Positions 17,001 through 25,728 of a DNA stretch of 64,000 nt are shown piece after piece. This DNA comes from Heyndrickxia sp050281185 (GTDB taxonomy: Bacteria; Bacillota; Bacilli; Bacillales; Bacillaceae_C), in the NCBI RefSeq assembly GCF_050281185.1, contig NZ_JBNNWS010000016.1:62001-126000 (forward strand), in the 5' to 3' direction. The first letter of the stretch is position 1, and the number at the start of each line of letters is the position of its first letter. The notes beneath the pieces were generated by a model. It made no database searches and was not told the origin of the DNA. It worked only from the letters and a program-made list of their open reading frames with translations. The position numbers and the translations under genes were made by a program.

Positions 17001-17112
17001 TGGCTAACTCTAGCACCTAGCCCCTCGAGGTCAAATAACCTTCCACCATGACGTGACTCCTGATGAAAAAATATTTTTGCCCGAGGCTGATCAAGGTGCA
17101 TCTTCTTTTCTC
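17001..17112 (-). repeat. GC-rich dispersed repeat, copy 2 (inside the yvcI-crh operon)
   Basis: Bounded by CTCTAGCACCTAGCCCCTC and GAGGCTGATCAAGGTGCATC, closely similar to copy 1 ends. It fills the 217-bp gap between yvcK and whiA, in a cluster whose upstream genes overlap by 4 bp, so it looks like a later insertion. Confidence 0.55.
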
Positions 17113-17124
17113 GCCAGCTCCGTC

Positions 17125-18105
17125 CTATTCTTTATTTTCTTTTATTTCCTTATCAAGTAATGAATATAATATTTTCGCAACCTTTGCGGTGTCATGTCGG
17201 ATGTATCCCTCTTTAAAAGTGAGGATTTGATCATAAATTACATCTATTCCTAGTGACATTAATCGGTCAACATCATATATTACGGGTTTAGCGAGCTCCT
17301 CTTTATATTTCTCTTGAATTTCTAAAGGAACTTCCTCATTATTAACCAAAATAGTATCAATAAACGAACAATCCATATGATCATAAATAGCTTTTACATG
17401 ATCACTCGCTGTAAAATCGAGAGTTTCTCCCGCCTGAGTCATTAAATTACAAATATATACCTTTTTCGCTTTTGAGTTACAGACTTCCATTCCGATTTCC
17501 GGTACAAGTAAATTTGGTAAAATGCTTGTATATAAACTACCAGGACCGACAATAATTAAATCAGCAGACCGAATGGCTCGAATCGCTTCAGGTAATGGAT
17601 GGATAACCTCTGGAGTTAAAAACACTTTTTTTATCTTCTTACCAGAATAAGGGATTTTTGATTCACCAGAAACAATTGATCCATCCTCCATTTCTGCATG
17701 AAGGATAACACTTTGATTGGCTGCAGGAAGGACTTTACCACGAACATTTAATACCTTACTCATTTCTTGAATAGCATGAACAAAATCACCTGTAATCGAT
17801 GTCAAAGCTGCAATGATTAAATTTCCAAGTGAATGTCCTGACAATTCATTAGATGTTTTAAATCGGTGTTGAAACATTTGTTCAATTAACGGTTCCACAT
17901 CGGATAATGCAGCTAATACATTACGAATATCGCCTGGTGAAGGGATATCCATTTCATCCCGAATCCGACCTGAACTTCCACCGTCATCTGCTACGGTTAC
18001 AATTGCTGTTATATCAACTGGATATTTTTTGATTCCTCTTAATAAAACAGATAATCCAGTTCCACCGCCGATAACAACTATCCGCGGTTTTCCTTCAATT
18101 CTCAT
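17125..18105 (-). CDS. yvcK: YvcK family gluconeogenesis factor (CofD-like fold)
   Basis: YvcK binds UDP-sugars and is needed for growth on gluconeogenic carbon sources and for normal cell shape in B. subtilis. The 326-residue protein starts MRIEGKPRIVVIGGGTGLSV with a nucleotide-binding glycine loop, followed by VTVADDGGSSGRIRDE and SLGNLIIAAL, signatures of the CofD/YvcK family. It starts inside the end of rapZ (ATGA overlap, 4 bp), indicating coupled translation. The operon continues, after a repeat-filled gap, into whiA and crh. Confidence 0.94.
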   Translation of the reverse strand: MRIEGKPRIVVIGGGTGLSVLLRGIKKYPVDITAIVTVADDGGSSGRIRDEMDIPSPGDIRNVLAALSDVEPLIEQMFQHRFKTSNELSGHSLGNLIIAALTSITGDFVHAIQEMSKVLNVRGKVLPAANQSVILHAEMEDGSIVSGESKIPYSGKKIKKVFLTPEVIHPLPEAIRAIRSADLIIVGPGSLYTSILPNLLVPEIGMEVCNSKAKKVYICNLMTQAGETLDFTASDHVKAIYDHMDCSFIDTILVNNEEVPLEIQEKYKEELAKPVIYDVDRLMSLGIDVIYDQILTFKEGYIRHDTAKVAKILYSLLDKEIKENKE

Positions 18106-18992
18106 GACGATGTTTCCTTCCTCTTCTTTATATCCCTATGAGTAATACGGGTATGATAATCACTTTCAAAAAAATGTCCGATATATTCAGTTAAAGCTAC
18201 CGAGCGATGTTGACCACCAGTACAACCAATAGCAATAACTAATTGACTTTTCCCCTCACGCTTATAATGAGGCAGCATAAACGATAATAAGTCTGTTACT
18301 TTCTCTAAAAATCTACTAGTTTCATTCCATTTTAATACGTAATCATACACATCTTGGTCTAGACCTGTTTTGGGACGCATATTTTCAATGTAAAATGGAT
18401 TAGGTAAAAAACGAACATCAAATACTAAATCAGCATCAATCGGAAGTCCGTGTTTAAATCCAAATGACATCACATTAACTGTAAATGCCGCTTGCTTATT
18501 AATGGAAAACTCCGTTAATATCTTTTCTCGCAATTCTTTTGGCTTTATTTCAGATGTATTAAAAATTATTTGAGCCCTTCCTTTTAGCTCTTCTAACAAC
18601 ATTCGTTCTTGACGAATTCCTTCCAATGGTAAGCCTGATGGAGATAGTGGATGCAAACGTCGTGTTTCTTTATATCTTCGTACCAAAACAGAATCATCGG
18701 CGTCTAAAAAAAGAATACGTGGTGAAACCCAAGAAGTTTCAGCTAAGTCATCTAAAGCTTTGAATAAATGATCAAAAAATTCACGTCCCCGTAAATCCAT
18801 AACAAGTGCAACCTTATTCATTTTATTAGCGGAGTCCTTCATCAGCTCCAAAAACTTTGGCAGCAGCGTTGGCGGCAAGTTATCCACGCAAAAAAACCCA
18901 AGATCTTCAAAGCTCTGTATAGCAACTGTTTTTCCTGCTCCAGACATTCCTGTAATGATTACTAATTGAACACTATTTGCACCTGTGCTCAT
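18102..18992 (-). CDS. rapZ: RNase adapter/nucleotide-binding protein RapZ (YvcJ)
   Basis: P-loop nucleotide-binding protein; the E. coli homologue RapZ controls glucosamine-6-phosphate synthase sRNAs, while B. subtilis YvcJ is a GTPase linked to competence. The 296-residue product carries the Walker A motif GMSGAGKT (about 15-22), a DLRGREFF segment and the C-terminal IGCTGGQHRSVALTE. ATG at 18992 follows GGGGGAG and aligns with the family start; the longer open frame upstream is disregarded. Sits between the Nudix gene and yvcK. Confidence 0.94.
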   Translation of the reverse strand: MSTGANSVQLVIITGMSGAGKTVAIQSFEDLGFFCVDNLPPTLLPKFLELMKDSANKMNKVALVMDLRGREFFDHLFKALDDLAETSWVSPRILFLDADDSVLVRRYKETRRLHPLSPSGLPLEGIRQERMLLEELKGRAQIIFNTSEIKPKELREKILTEFSINKQAAFTVNVMSFGFKHGLPIDADLVFDVRFLPNPFYIENMRPKTGLDQDVYDYVLKWNETSRFLEKVTDLLSFMLPHYKREGKSQLVIAIGCTGGQHRSVALTEYIGHFFESDYHTRITHRDIKKRKETSS

Positions 18993-19109
18993 TATTTCTC
19001 CCCCTAAATTTTCTTTCTTGCTTAACATTGTCTTAAACTTTGTTGTTTTTTTCACCTAAATACTTTACGGGCGATCGTTAAGAAAGATAGCTTTATTTTC
19101 AAAATTCAT

Positions 19110-19568
19110 CTAACTAGGATCTAATCGATACGAAATCAATTCAAAATCTGGTGTATATGTAAAATTCCCATAAATAATTCCTTTGCCATGAATAACATAA
19201 TCTAATATATGGTAATCACCAGCTGCCATAGGCAGATTTTTAATTTCATCAATCGCATGCCAGGCGAGCTTTCCTTCCTCAGAACACTGGAACGAATCCC
19301 CATCGCCATCAATTGTTTTAAAGGAGAACATCATCCATTCTGAGACAATGTCCTTTCCTTCTTTAATATTAATCGTAAAAACCCCTTTGAGCTGGGGTTG
19401 TTTTATATAAATTCCTGTTTCCTCACGAAACTCCCGTATAACCGATTCACGAATGGACTCCCCCTGTTCCATCTTTCCACCAGGAGCAACCCACCAATTT
19501 CTGCTTGGCTTTTGTAAAAGTAAAACCTTGTCATCTTTAATATAAACGTTATTGGTTACACGTTGCAT
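19110..19568 (-). CDS. yvcI: Nudix hydrolase YvcI
   Basis: 152-residue Nudix hydrolase, expected to cleave a nucleoside-diphosphate derivative. A complete Nudix box GX5EX7REUXEEXGU is present: GGKMEQGE followed by seven residues and REFREETGI (about residues 32-55). First gene of the yvcI-rapZ-yvcK-whiA-crh cluster, 117 bp before rapZ. Three possible starts lie within 10 nt; the ATG at 19568 has the best distance (6 nt) from GAGGTG. Substrate unknown. Confidence 0.88.
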   Translation of the reverse strand: MQRVTNNVYIKDDKVLLLQKPSRNWWVAPGGKMEQGESIRESVIREFREETGIYIKQPQLKGVFTINIKEGKDIVSEWMMFSFKTIDGDGDSFQCSEEGKLAWHAIDEIKNLPMAAGDYHILDYVIHGKGIIYGNFTYTPDFELISYRLDPS

Positions 19569-19952
19569 TGGCATCACCTCAGTGGGGAATAATTTTTATA
19601 AAAAGAAGATTTATAAACGTTTTGATTTAACCATTTTTCATCTAATATATCCTTTATATTATACTATTTTTCCAATCGACTAACAATGAATGTTGAAACA
19701 TTCCGTGACAACATAAATTAAGAAGATAAATGGCGGAGTAAGAGAAAATTGTAAGCTAGCAAATTTTAAAATGCATTTTTTATGCTACTAGGATTTTCAC
19801 ACAAAAAAATAGCACAGGAATGACCTGTGCTAACAAGGGGTCTTATTAAAAAAAGGGGGTCAATTTCAACTACCTTTATTTTAACGAATTATTATTTCAA
19901 CAGCGTTACAAAATAATGACTTTTTAGTTATTTTTAACATTCCACATTATTA
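19569..19952. other. Intergenic region yvcI-trxB
   Basis: 384 bp without a gene. It holds the trxB terminator at 19802-19831 and, presumably, the yvcI promoter. Apart from A/T-rich sequence I see no further repeat or conserved site. Confidence 0.6.
19802..19831 (-). terminator. Terminator downstream of trxB
   Basis: Eight-bp stem AGCACAGG/CCTGTGCT (19811-19818 and 19824-19831), 5-nt loop, followed on the minus strand by TTTTTTT. It is about 120 bp beyond the trxB stop. Confidence 0.9.
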
Positions 19953-20900
19953 TCAATCGATTTTGTACTTCTCTTTTAATTCTTCCACATAAATTTGAGC
20001 ATTTTGTGCAGCGATACTTCCATCACCAGTAGCAGTAACGATTTGGCGTAATGTTTTTTCCCTAACATCTCCTGCTGCAAAAATACCTGGAATATTTGTC
20101 AACATATTTTCATCGGTTACAATATAGCCTGCTTCATTTGTAATTCCTAAGTTTTGGAATGGATTTGTTAATGGAAGCATTCCAATATAAATAAACACGC
20201 CATCTGTTTTAAATTCTTTTTCTTCACCATCTATTGTTGAAACAAGGGTAATAGAACCAACCTTGCCATTCTCTTCGTGAATTTCTTTAATAGTATGATT
20301 CCAAATAAAATCAACTTTTTCATTTGCAAACGCACGATCTTGTAATATTTTTTGGGCACGCAGTTTATCACGACGATGAACAATTGTCACCTTACTTGCA
20401 AATCGTGTTAAATATACTCCTTCTTCAACTGCAGAATCACCGCCGCCTATAACGACCAGTTCTTTCCCTTTGAAGAATGCACCATCACAGACCGCACAAT
20501 ATGAAACTCCTCGGCCACCTAGTTCTTTTTCACCAGGAACCCCAACTTTTTTATATTCGGCACCTGTTGTAATAATAATCGATCTTGCTTTATATTGCTT
20601 TGATCCAGCATTTACTGTTTTATACTCTTCACCATCAATAATTTCGCGAATATCACCATAGGCATATTCGGCACCGAATTTTTTCGCATGCTCGAACATT
20701 TTATTTGATAGGTCTGGACCAAGTATATGATCATAGCCTGGATAATTTTCTACTTCTTCAGTATTCGCCATTTGCCCACCAGGGATTCCACGTTCAATCA
20801 TCAATGTGGATAAATTAGCACGGGATGTATAAACTGCAGCTGTCATTCCCGCTGGACCTGCTCCAATAATAATCACATCATAAATTTTTTCCTCTGACAC
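19953..20900 (-). CDS. trxB: Thioredoxin-disulfide reductase
   Basis: NADPH- and FAD-dependent enzyme that reduces thioredoxin in the cytoplasm. The 315-residue protein has the FAD motif IIIGAGPAGMTAAVY, the redox-active CAVC pair (about residues 134-137), the NADPH-binding GGGDSAVEEG and the C-terminal FAD motif GIFAAGDVREK. The start is a GTG at 20900, giving MSEEKIYD as in B. subtilis TrxB, with AAGGAG eight bases upstream. Stands alone between yvcI and the TPR gene. Confidence 0.97.
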   Translation of the reverse strand: MSEEKIYDVIIIGAGPAGMTAAVYTSRANLSTLMIERGIPGGQMANTEEVENYPGYDHILGPDLSNKMFEHAKKFGAEYAYGDIREIIDGEEYKTVNAGSKQYKARSIIITTGAEYKKVGVPGEKELGGRGVSYCAVCDGAFFKGKELVVIGGGDSAVEEGVYLTRFASKVTIVHRRDKLRAQKILQDRAFANEKVDFIWNHTIKEIHEENGKVGSITLVSTIDGEEKEFKTDGVFIYIGMLPLTNPFQNLGITNEAGYIVTDENMLTNIPGIFAAGDVREKTLRQIVTATGDGSIAAQNAQIYVEELKEKYKID

Positions 20901-20993
20901 ACTCAACACTCCTTCAGCAAATGTCTATGGGGGATATCTTTCCCTATCTACTTCTATCCTATAAGACAATGCATTTTTCGTCCAAACATATGC

Positions 20994-22505
20994 TTACTGA
21001 CAATATTCAAGAATGATTTTGGCATATTTTTGTAGTGTTGAACTCGAGACTTGATAGCGTTTTGCGACTTCATTTTGTGGTTTTTTCTCATGCTTTAGTT
21101 TATACCATAAATATTCTGTAGCGGCAGCAAATGCTTGTTGATTACTAAATTCTTGTCCCTTTTTCATCCCCTCAAGGAAAATTGAAAACCACATTAGAAA
21201 TAGGCCAGATGACATGGCACTGATTGGATGATGATTTTCATATAAAATATTGGCTACGTTGTGACCTCTTGAAATCACTCCATCAGGGTCAAATTGATTT
21301 GTCAAATCTGAATCAAGCACATTTGCTAAATACACTTTTTCTGTCATTGAAAACTCATCTAATGATTTAAATTCCGGATGAGAAATCATTTCATCTTTTC
21401 GTCTCGATTTTGAGAGGATAAAAATACCAAACAAACGCTCTTCCATATAATCACTGCGCAATTTTTTCAAAGTAGAAGTAACATGGTCCTCAAACCCAGC
21501 GTCATTTAGCGGTTTCTCATTCCATGGTTCTAGTCCTTCTTTTTCTGGATTTAGTTCAATTAATTGCTTCCATGCGTTTTTAGCTGTTTGTTCATGTCCT
21601 GTATGGTAGGCGGATTGGGCTAACCAATAATAATAACTAGAATCCCCTTCGAACCCAAACTTTTTTAAATTGTTTAACCAAATGTAAGCTTGCTGATATC
21701 TTCCGATTAACGCAAATGTTGCACCTAATTTATACTTATGTTCGATTAATATCGGCTGGACCTTTTCCAAGCCTTCTATCAATACTTCCAATTCTTCATC
21801 TCTTCTCTGATGATAAAGAAAAACAGCCAAATTACAAATGCCATGGAGGTTTCCAGGATTTTTAACTAGGAGATCTTCTAAAACGTTTGCGGCATTTTCC
21901 ATATCTCCTAAATAAAAATACCCTAGTGCAAGATTATTGTATGCAGACCAAAAGTCAGGGAATTCAGCTATTAAGCTTTTTAAAATTTCTATCGCTTTAT
22001 CAAAATTTCCAGATTCAAGGAGCTGTCTTGCTTGGTCTTGTTTTAAAATAAGCTCATCTTTAATCGGGAAAGCATTATCCTCTTCTTCATCTGCTCCAAT
22101 AATAAAAAGTAAATCCTCTGCATCTTCAATAAACTCTCCATATGGATCTGTCTCTAGATAAGTCTTTACATGCTTATGTGCCTCATTAAATAAGCCGAGC
22201 TCGGCGTAATTATTCGCTAAAAAATAGTAACATTCTGTCATACTAGGATCAAGTTCATCAATGATTTGTTTGAAGAGATCATTAGATTCTTGATATTGTT
22301 CTAACTGCATATATACTAAGCCAAGTTGACAGGCAATCATTGGTTCATAAGGCTCCAGTTGAATCGCACGTTCCAAATATTTTTTTGCTCCTGTCAAATC
22401 ATGGCGATGAAAAGCATTTATTCCTTTATTAAAATAATAATCACCCGTAGGTATAAATGACAAGACAACACCATTTTCTTGTTTAATCTTTGAGTCTTTT
22501 GCCAT
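20994..22505 (-). CDS. Tetratricopeptide-repeat protein (YvcD-like)
   Basis: 503-residue cytosolic protein with TPR units, clearest at about residues 22-125 (GINAFHRHDLTGAKKYLERA, IACQLGLVYMQLEQYQESND) and 165-240 (FPDFWSAYNNLALGYFYLGD). The C-terminal end (NEVAKRYQVSSSTLQKYAKI) looks like a short helix-turn-helix. B. subtilis has a TPR protein of similar size (YvcD) beside trxB. The repeats suggest protein-protein contacts; no enzymatic motif was seen and the function is unknown. Ends 93 bp before trxB. Confidence 0.85.
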   Translation of the reverse strand: MAKDSKIKQENGVVLSFIPTGDYYFNKGINAFHRHDLTGAKKYLERAIQLEPYEPMIACQLGLVYMQLEQYQESNDLFKQIIDELDPSMTECYYFLANNYAELGLFNEAHKHVKTYLETDPYGEFIEDAEDLLFIIGADEEEDNAFPIKDELILKQDQARQLLESGNFDKAIEILKSLIAEFPDFWSAYNNLALGYFYLGDMENAANVLEDLLVKNPGNLHGICNLAVFLYHQRRDEELEVLIEGLEKVQPILIEHKYKLGATFALIGRYQQAYIWLNNLKKFGFEGDSSYYYWLAQSAYHTGHEQTAKNAWKQLIELNPEKEGLEPWNEKPLNDAGFEDHVTSTLKKLRSDYMEERLFGIFILSKSRRKDEMISHPEFKSLDEFSMTEKVYLANVLDSDLTNQFDPDGVISRGHNVANILYENHHPISAMSSGLFLMWFSIFLEGMKKGQEFSNQQAFAAATEYLWYKLKHEKKPQNEVAKRYQVSSSTLQKYAKIILEYCQ

Positions 22506-22590
22506 GAAAGTCCCTCACAAATATTTCGTAGTTAACTTCTGTAGTATAACATATAAAATAACAATGATTAACAGGCAAACTGAGAATAAA

Positions 22591-22612
22591 GAAAAAACCC
22601 CAATTTAGGGGA
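22591..22612 (-). terminator. Compact terminator spanning the yvoF stop codon
   Basis: On the minus strand CCCCTAAATTGGGG forms a short hairpin followed by TTTTTT. The yvoF TAA (22605-22607) lies within the stem-loop, so termination and the end of translation coincide. Confidence 0.75.
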
Positions 22613-23141
22613 TAAGGTTACCGTATATTGGGTCATCTTTCCATCGACTGATCATTTCTTCTTTTGTATAGATGATGCGCATCGGATTTCCCCCTACAAA
22701 TGCGCCTGCTGGGACATCTTTATGTACTAGCGTACCCGCGGAAACAATAGCACCATCACCAATTTCTACTCCAGGTAATATGGTAGAATTTGCACCAATC
22801 ATGACTTCACTGCCGATTTTCACTTCTCCAAGGCGATACTCTTTTATTAAGTATTCGTGAGCAAGGATGGTCGTATTGTAGCCAATCACAGTATTTTTCC
22901 CAACAGATATTTTTTCTGGAAACATCACATCAAGCATAACCATTAAAGCAAAAGATGTTTTATCGCCAATTTTCATCCGTAGAAAAGTACGGTACAACCA
23001 ATTTTTCATTGCTAAAAAAGGGGTATACCTAGCCAACTGGATTACGATAAAATTTTTGACCACCTTCCAAAACGGAACGGTCTTATACACATGCCACAAT
23101 GAATTAGAACCGGAGACTGGGTAACGTGTCGTTTTTCGCAT
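22605..23141 (-). CDS. yvoF: Left-handed beta-helix O-acetyltransferase YvoF
   Basis: 178-residue acyltransferase of the maltose/galactoside acetyltransferase-like hexapeptide family, expected to move an acetyl group from acetyl-CoA to an unknown acceptor. Imperfect hexapeptide repeats are visible at about 85-160 (ISVGKNTVIGYNTTI, VKIGSEVMIGANSTILPGV, AIVSAGTLVHKDVPAG). ATG at 23141 overlaps the ppaX stop by one base (TAATG), so it is translationally coupled to ppaX, as in B. subtilis. Confidence 0.9.
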   Translation of the reverse strand: MRKTTRYPVSGSNSLWHVYKTVPFWKVVKNFIVIQLARYTPFLAMKNWLYRTFLRMKIGDKTSFALMVMLDVMFPEKISVGKNTVIGYNTTILAHEYLIKEYRLGEVKIGSEVMIGANSTILPGVEIGDGAIVSAGTLVHKDVPAGAFVGGNPMRIIYTKEEMISRWKDDPIYGNLIP

Positions 23142-23791
23142 TAAACACTCACTCCAACGATTTTAAGAAGATCGCCCATATGATCTAATATATAATCTGG
23201 CTCGTAGCTTTCAATATAGGCACGTCCTTTTGCAGACCAAGCTACACCTACTGATAATGTACCTGCATTCTTTCCCGCTAAAATATCATGGTAATTATCC
23301 CCTACCATAATTGCTTCATTCGGGGTAGAGTTCAATAGTTTCAATGCTTTTTCAATTGGTTCGGGATGCGGCTTCTCAAATTCTACCTCATCCAATGTAA
23401 TAATCACTTCAAAAAATTGATCCAGTTTCATTAGCTTGAGTCCTTTTAAAACAGTATCTCGCTTTTTCGTTGATACGATTCCTAATTTAAATCCGTTTTT
23501 ATGTAACGCCTGAACCGTTTCAAAAACACCTTCAAACTCTTTCACTAATGAATCATGATTTTCGAGATTGAATGTACGGTAAGTATGAATCATTTCTTCT
23601 GTTCGTTCCAAATCAATCTTAGAAAAGGTAGCATATAAAGATGGTCCGATAAAAGGTAAAACATCTTCACGCTTATACTGATCAGGGTAATAGCTATTTA
23701 AGGTATGTAAAAAGGACGATATGATTAATTCATTTGTATCAATTAGAGTACCATCTAAATCAAATAAGATTGTCGTAATGTTTTTTTCCAT
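23141..23791 (-). CDS. ppaX: Pyrophosphatase PpaX (HprP)
   Basis: HAD-family phosphatase that hydrolyses the pyrophosphate made when HprK dephosphorylates HPr-Ser-P. The 216 residues include the HAD motif I FDLDGTLIDT (nucleophile Asp), motif II VSTKKRD, the lysine region EKPHPEPIEKAL and motif III VGDNYHDILAGKNAG. It lies in the yvoF-ppaX-yvoD-lgt-hprK cluster, so its functional partner HprK is close by. Start ATG 23791 follows AGGGAGAAGG. Confidence 0.94.
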   Translation of the reverse strand: MEKNITTILFDLDGTLIDTNELIISSFLHTLNSYYPDQYKREDVLPFIGPSLYATFSKIDLERTEEMIHTYRTFNLENHDSLVKEFEGVFETVQALHKNGFKLGIVSTKKRDTVLKGLKLMKLDQFFEVIITLDEVEFEKPHPEPIEKALKLLNSTPNEAIMVGDNYHDILAGKNAGTLSVGVAWSAKGRAYIESYEPDYILDHMGDLLKIVGVSV

Positions 23792-23875
23792 TTTGCCTTC
23801 TCCCTTTCATATTTTATCTCTTTTCATAATAAATCATTTTTCAAGAATAACAAAAACTGTTTTCACATAGAGCCT

Positions 23876-23904
23876 ATGAAAAAAAACTGGTATTTCACCA
23901 GTTT
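23876..23904 (-). terminator. Terminator between yvoD and ppaX
   Basis: Stem AAACTGGT/ACCAGTTT (23884-23891 and 23897-23904) followed on the minus strand by at least seven T. It would end the hprK-lgt-yvoD transcript just before ppaX. Confidence 0.85.
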
Positions 23905-23910
23905 CCTCAT

Positions 23911-24858
23911 TTAACCTTCAAGAATCTTTGACGAATTTTTTTTAGCTATCACTCTTCTATTCCAAATAAATCCAACAATAAGTGTTAATAAAATTGCCGT
24001 GACTAATCGAATAAGCAGCAATGGTAATACCGGAATCCCTAAAGGTAAAAAGATTAATGTATCCTCAACGACGGCGTGACAACCTACTAAAAAGATAAAT
24101 GCTAAGGTTACGTCTTTTTTACTCACACCATCTTCCTTGACCGCTTGAATCATTACTCCTGCCCCATACGCTAATCCAAACAATAAGCCTGCGGCTAATG
24201 TAGTAGAGGTATTTTCTTTCATCCCGAGTAAACGAGTAAAAGGAGACATGATCCGTGAAAACCATTGTAAAACCTTTAAATCCTTTAATATTTGAATTCC
24301 TACCATAAGAGGTATAACAATTATCGCAAGTTGATAGACACCTAATGCCGCCTTTTCAATCGCATGTACAGAAATAGACCAAATACCTGATACTTGTTCT
24401 TCCTGTGGAGCAAGCATCCCATATTGAGCAGCTTCATGTCCGTCATTCCACACTAGATTAATAATAATGGCTGAAAAAACAGCTAAACCAATCCTTACAA
24501 CAATCATTATCCAAACCTTTACGCCAACCTTTACCGCTACACTTGATTCTATCAATAGATTATGAGCAAATGAAAGCATAACTGCAATTGTAAATACTTC
24601 TTTAACCGTTAGATCAACCGACATTATCCCGGCAATTCCAGCATATAAATTAAGAAAGTTTCCTAGAACAATAGGAATTGCCGCATCACCAGATAGTCCG
24701 AAAATCCCCATTAATGGAGAGATAAGTCGAATGATCCAAGGTAATATTGGTGTGTATTGTAAGACCGCAACAATTAAAGTTACTGGAAAAATGATTTTCC
24801 CCAATGTCCATGTTGTTTTTAAACCTGACCAAAATCCCATTTTTAAGGATTGTACCAT
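23911..24858 (-). CDS. yvoD: Nucleoside-recognition/Gate-domain membrane protein YvoD
   Basis: 315-residue integral membrane protein with about eight hydrophobic segments and two similar Gate (nucleoside-recognition) halves, visible as VLGNFLNLYAGIAG in the first and TLAAGLLFGLAYGAGVM in the second. This family also includes SpmA/SpmB and FeoB gate regions. No transported substrate is established. The start at 24858 (ATG) is favoured over a TTG 6 nt upstream because of its spacing from GGGAG. Lies directly after lgt as in B. subtilis. Confidence 0.85.
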   Translation of the reverse strand: MVQSLKMGFWSGLKTTWTLGKIIFPVTLIVAVLQYTPILPWIIRLISPLMGIFGLSGDAAIPIVLGNFLNLYAGIAGIMSVDLTVKEVFTIAVMLSFAHNLLIESSVAVKVGVKVWIMIVVRIGLAVFSAIIINLVWNDGHEAAQYGMLAPQEEQVSGIWSISVHAIEKAALGVYQLAIIVIPLMVGIQILKDLKVLQWFSRIMSPFTRLLGMKENTSTTLAAGLLFGLAYGAGVMIQAVKEDGVSKKDVTLAFIFLVGCHAVVEDTLIFLPLGIPVLPLLLIRLVTAILLTLIVGFIWNRRVIAKKNSSKILEG

Positions 24859-24885
24859 TTCCAATATCTCCCGTAATTCTATTTT

Positions 24886-25695
24886 CTAATCTCGATAACG
24901 CTGTCTCGCCATTCCGGAAACCCTTCGAACAATCCAAAGTACAATTCCAACAGCAACTAAAACGATTGAAATAACCTGCGCCATTCTTAAATCGCTCGTT
25001 AACATTAAGCTGTCGGTTCTTAATCCTTCTACAAAGAAACGTCCCACAGAATACCAAATAACATAGCTTAAGAAAAGTTCACCTCTCCGTAAATTCACTC
25101 TTCTTAATAGGATAAGAATAATAAACCCGACAATATCCCAAATCGATTCATATAAAAATGTCGGATGATAATAGGTTCCATCGATATACATCTGATTAAT
25201 GATAAAATCAGGTAAATGTAAATTTTCGAGAAATGTTCGACTTACCTCACTACCATGTGCTTCTTGGTTCATGAAATTTCCCCAACGACCAATAGCTTGG
25301 CCAAGAATAATACTCGGTGCAGCAATATCGGCTAATTTCCAAAATGAAACGTTTTTAATTCTTGAAAAAATAATTGTTGTTATTATGGCACCGATTAAGG
25401 CTCCGTGAATCGCAATTCCGCCATTCCATATTTTGATAATATCTCCTGGATGCTGAGAATAATAACTCCATTCAAAGATAACATAGTAAATCCTAGCAGA
25501 AATAATCGAAATCGGAATGGCCCAAATTAACAAATCGGCAAACAAATCTTTGTTCAGACCAAGTCTTTCAGATTCTTTCATGACTAAATATAAGCCTAAC
25601 GCAATACCAACACCAATAATAATTCCATACCAGTGAACAGAAATTTCTCCTATTCGAAAAGCAATGGGATTTAAAGGGGTTATAGTGGATTCCAT
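24886..25695 (-). CDS. lgt: Prolipoprotein diacylglyceryl transferase
   Basis: Membrane enzyme that transfers diacylglycerol from phosphatidylglycerol to the lipobox cysteine of prolipoproteins. The 269-residue protein has about seven membrane helices, the Lgt signature GRWGNFMNQEAHG (about 140-152) and HPTFLYESIWD. ATG at 25695 has AAAGGAG upstream. Between hprK and yvoD with short gaps, so part of the same operon. Confidence 0.97.
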   Translation of the reverse strand: MESTITPLNPIAFRIGEISVHWYGIIIGVGIALGLYLVMKESERLGLNKDLFADLLIWAIPISIISARIYYVIFEWSYYSQHPGDIIKIWNGGIAIHGALIGAIITTIIFSRIKNVSFWKLADIAAPSIILGQAIGRWGNFMNQEAHGSEVSRTFLENLHLPDFIINQMYIDGTYYHPTFLYESIWDIVGFIILILLRRVNLRRGELFLSYVIWYSVGRFFVEGLRTDSLMLTSDLRMAQVISIVLVAVGIVLWIVRRVSGMARQRYRD

Positions 25696-25728
25696 ATATA
25701 AAAAACTCCTTTCTTAAAAAGAACATTC

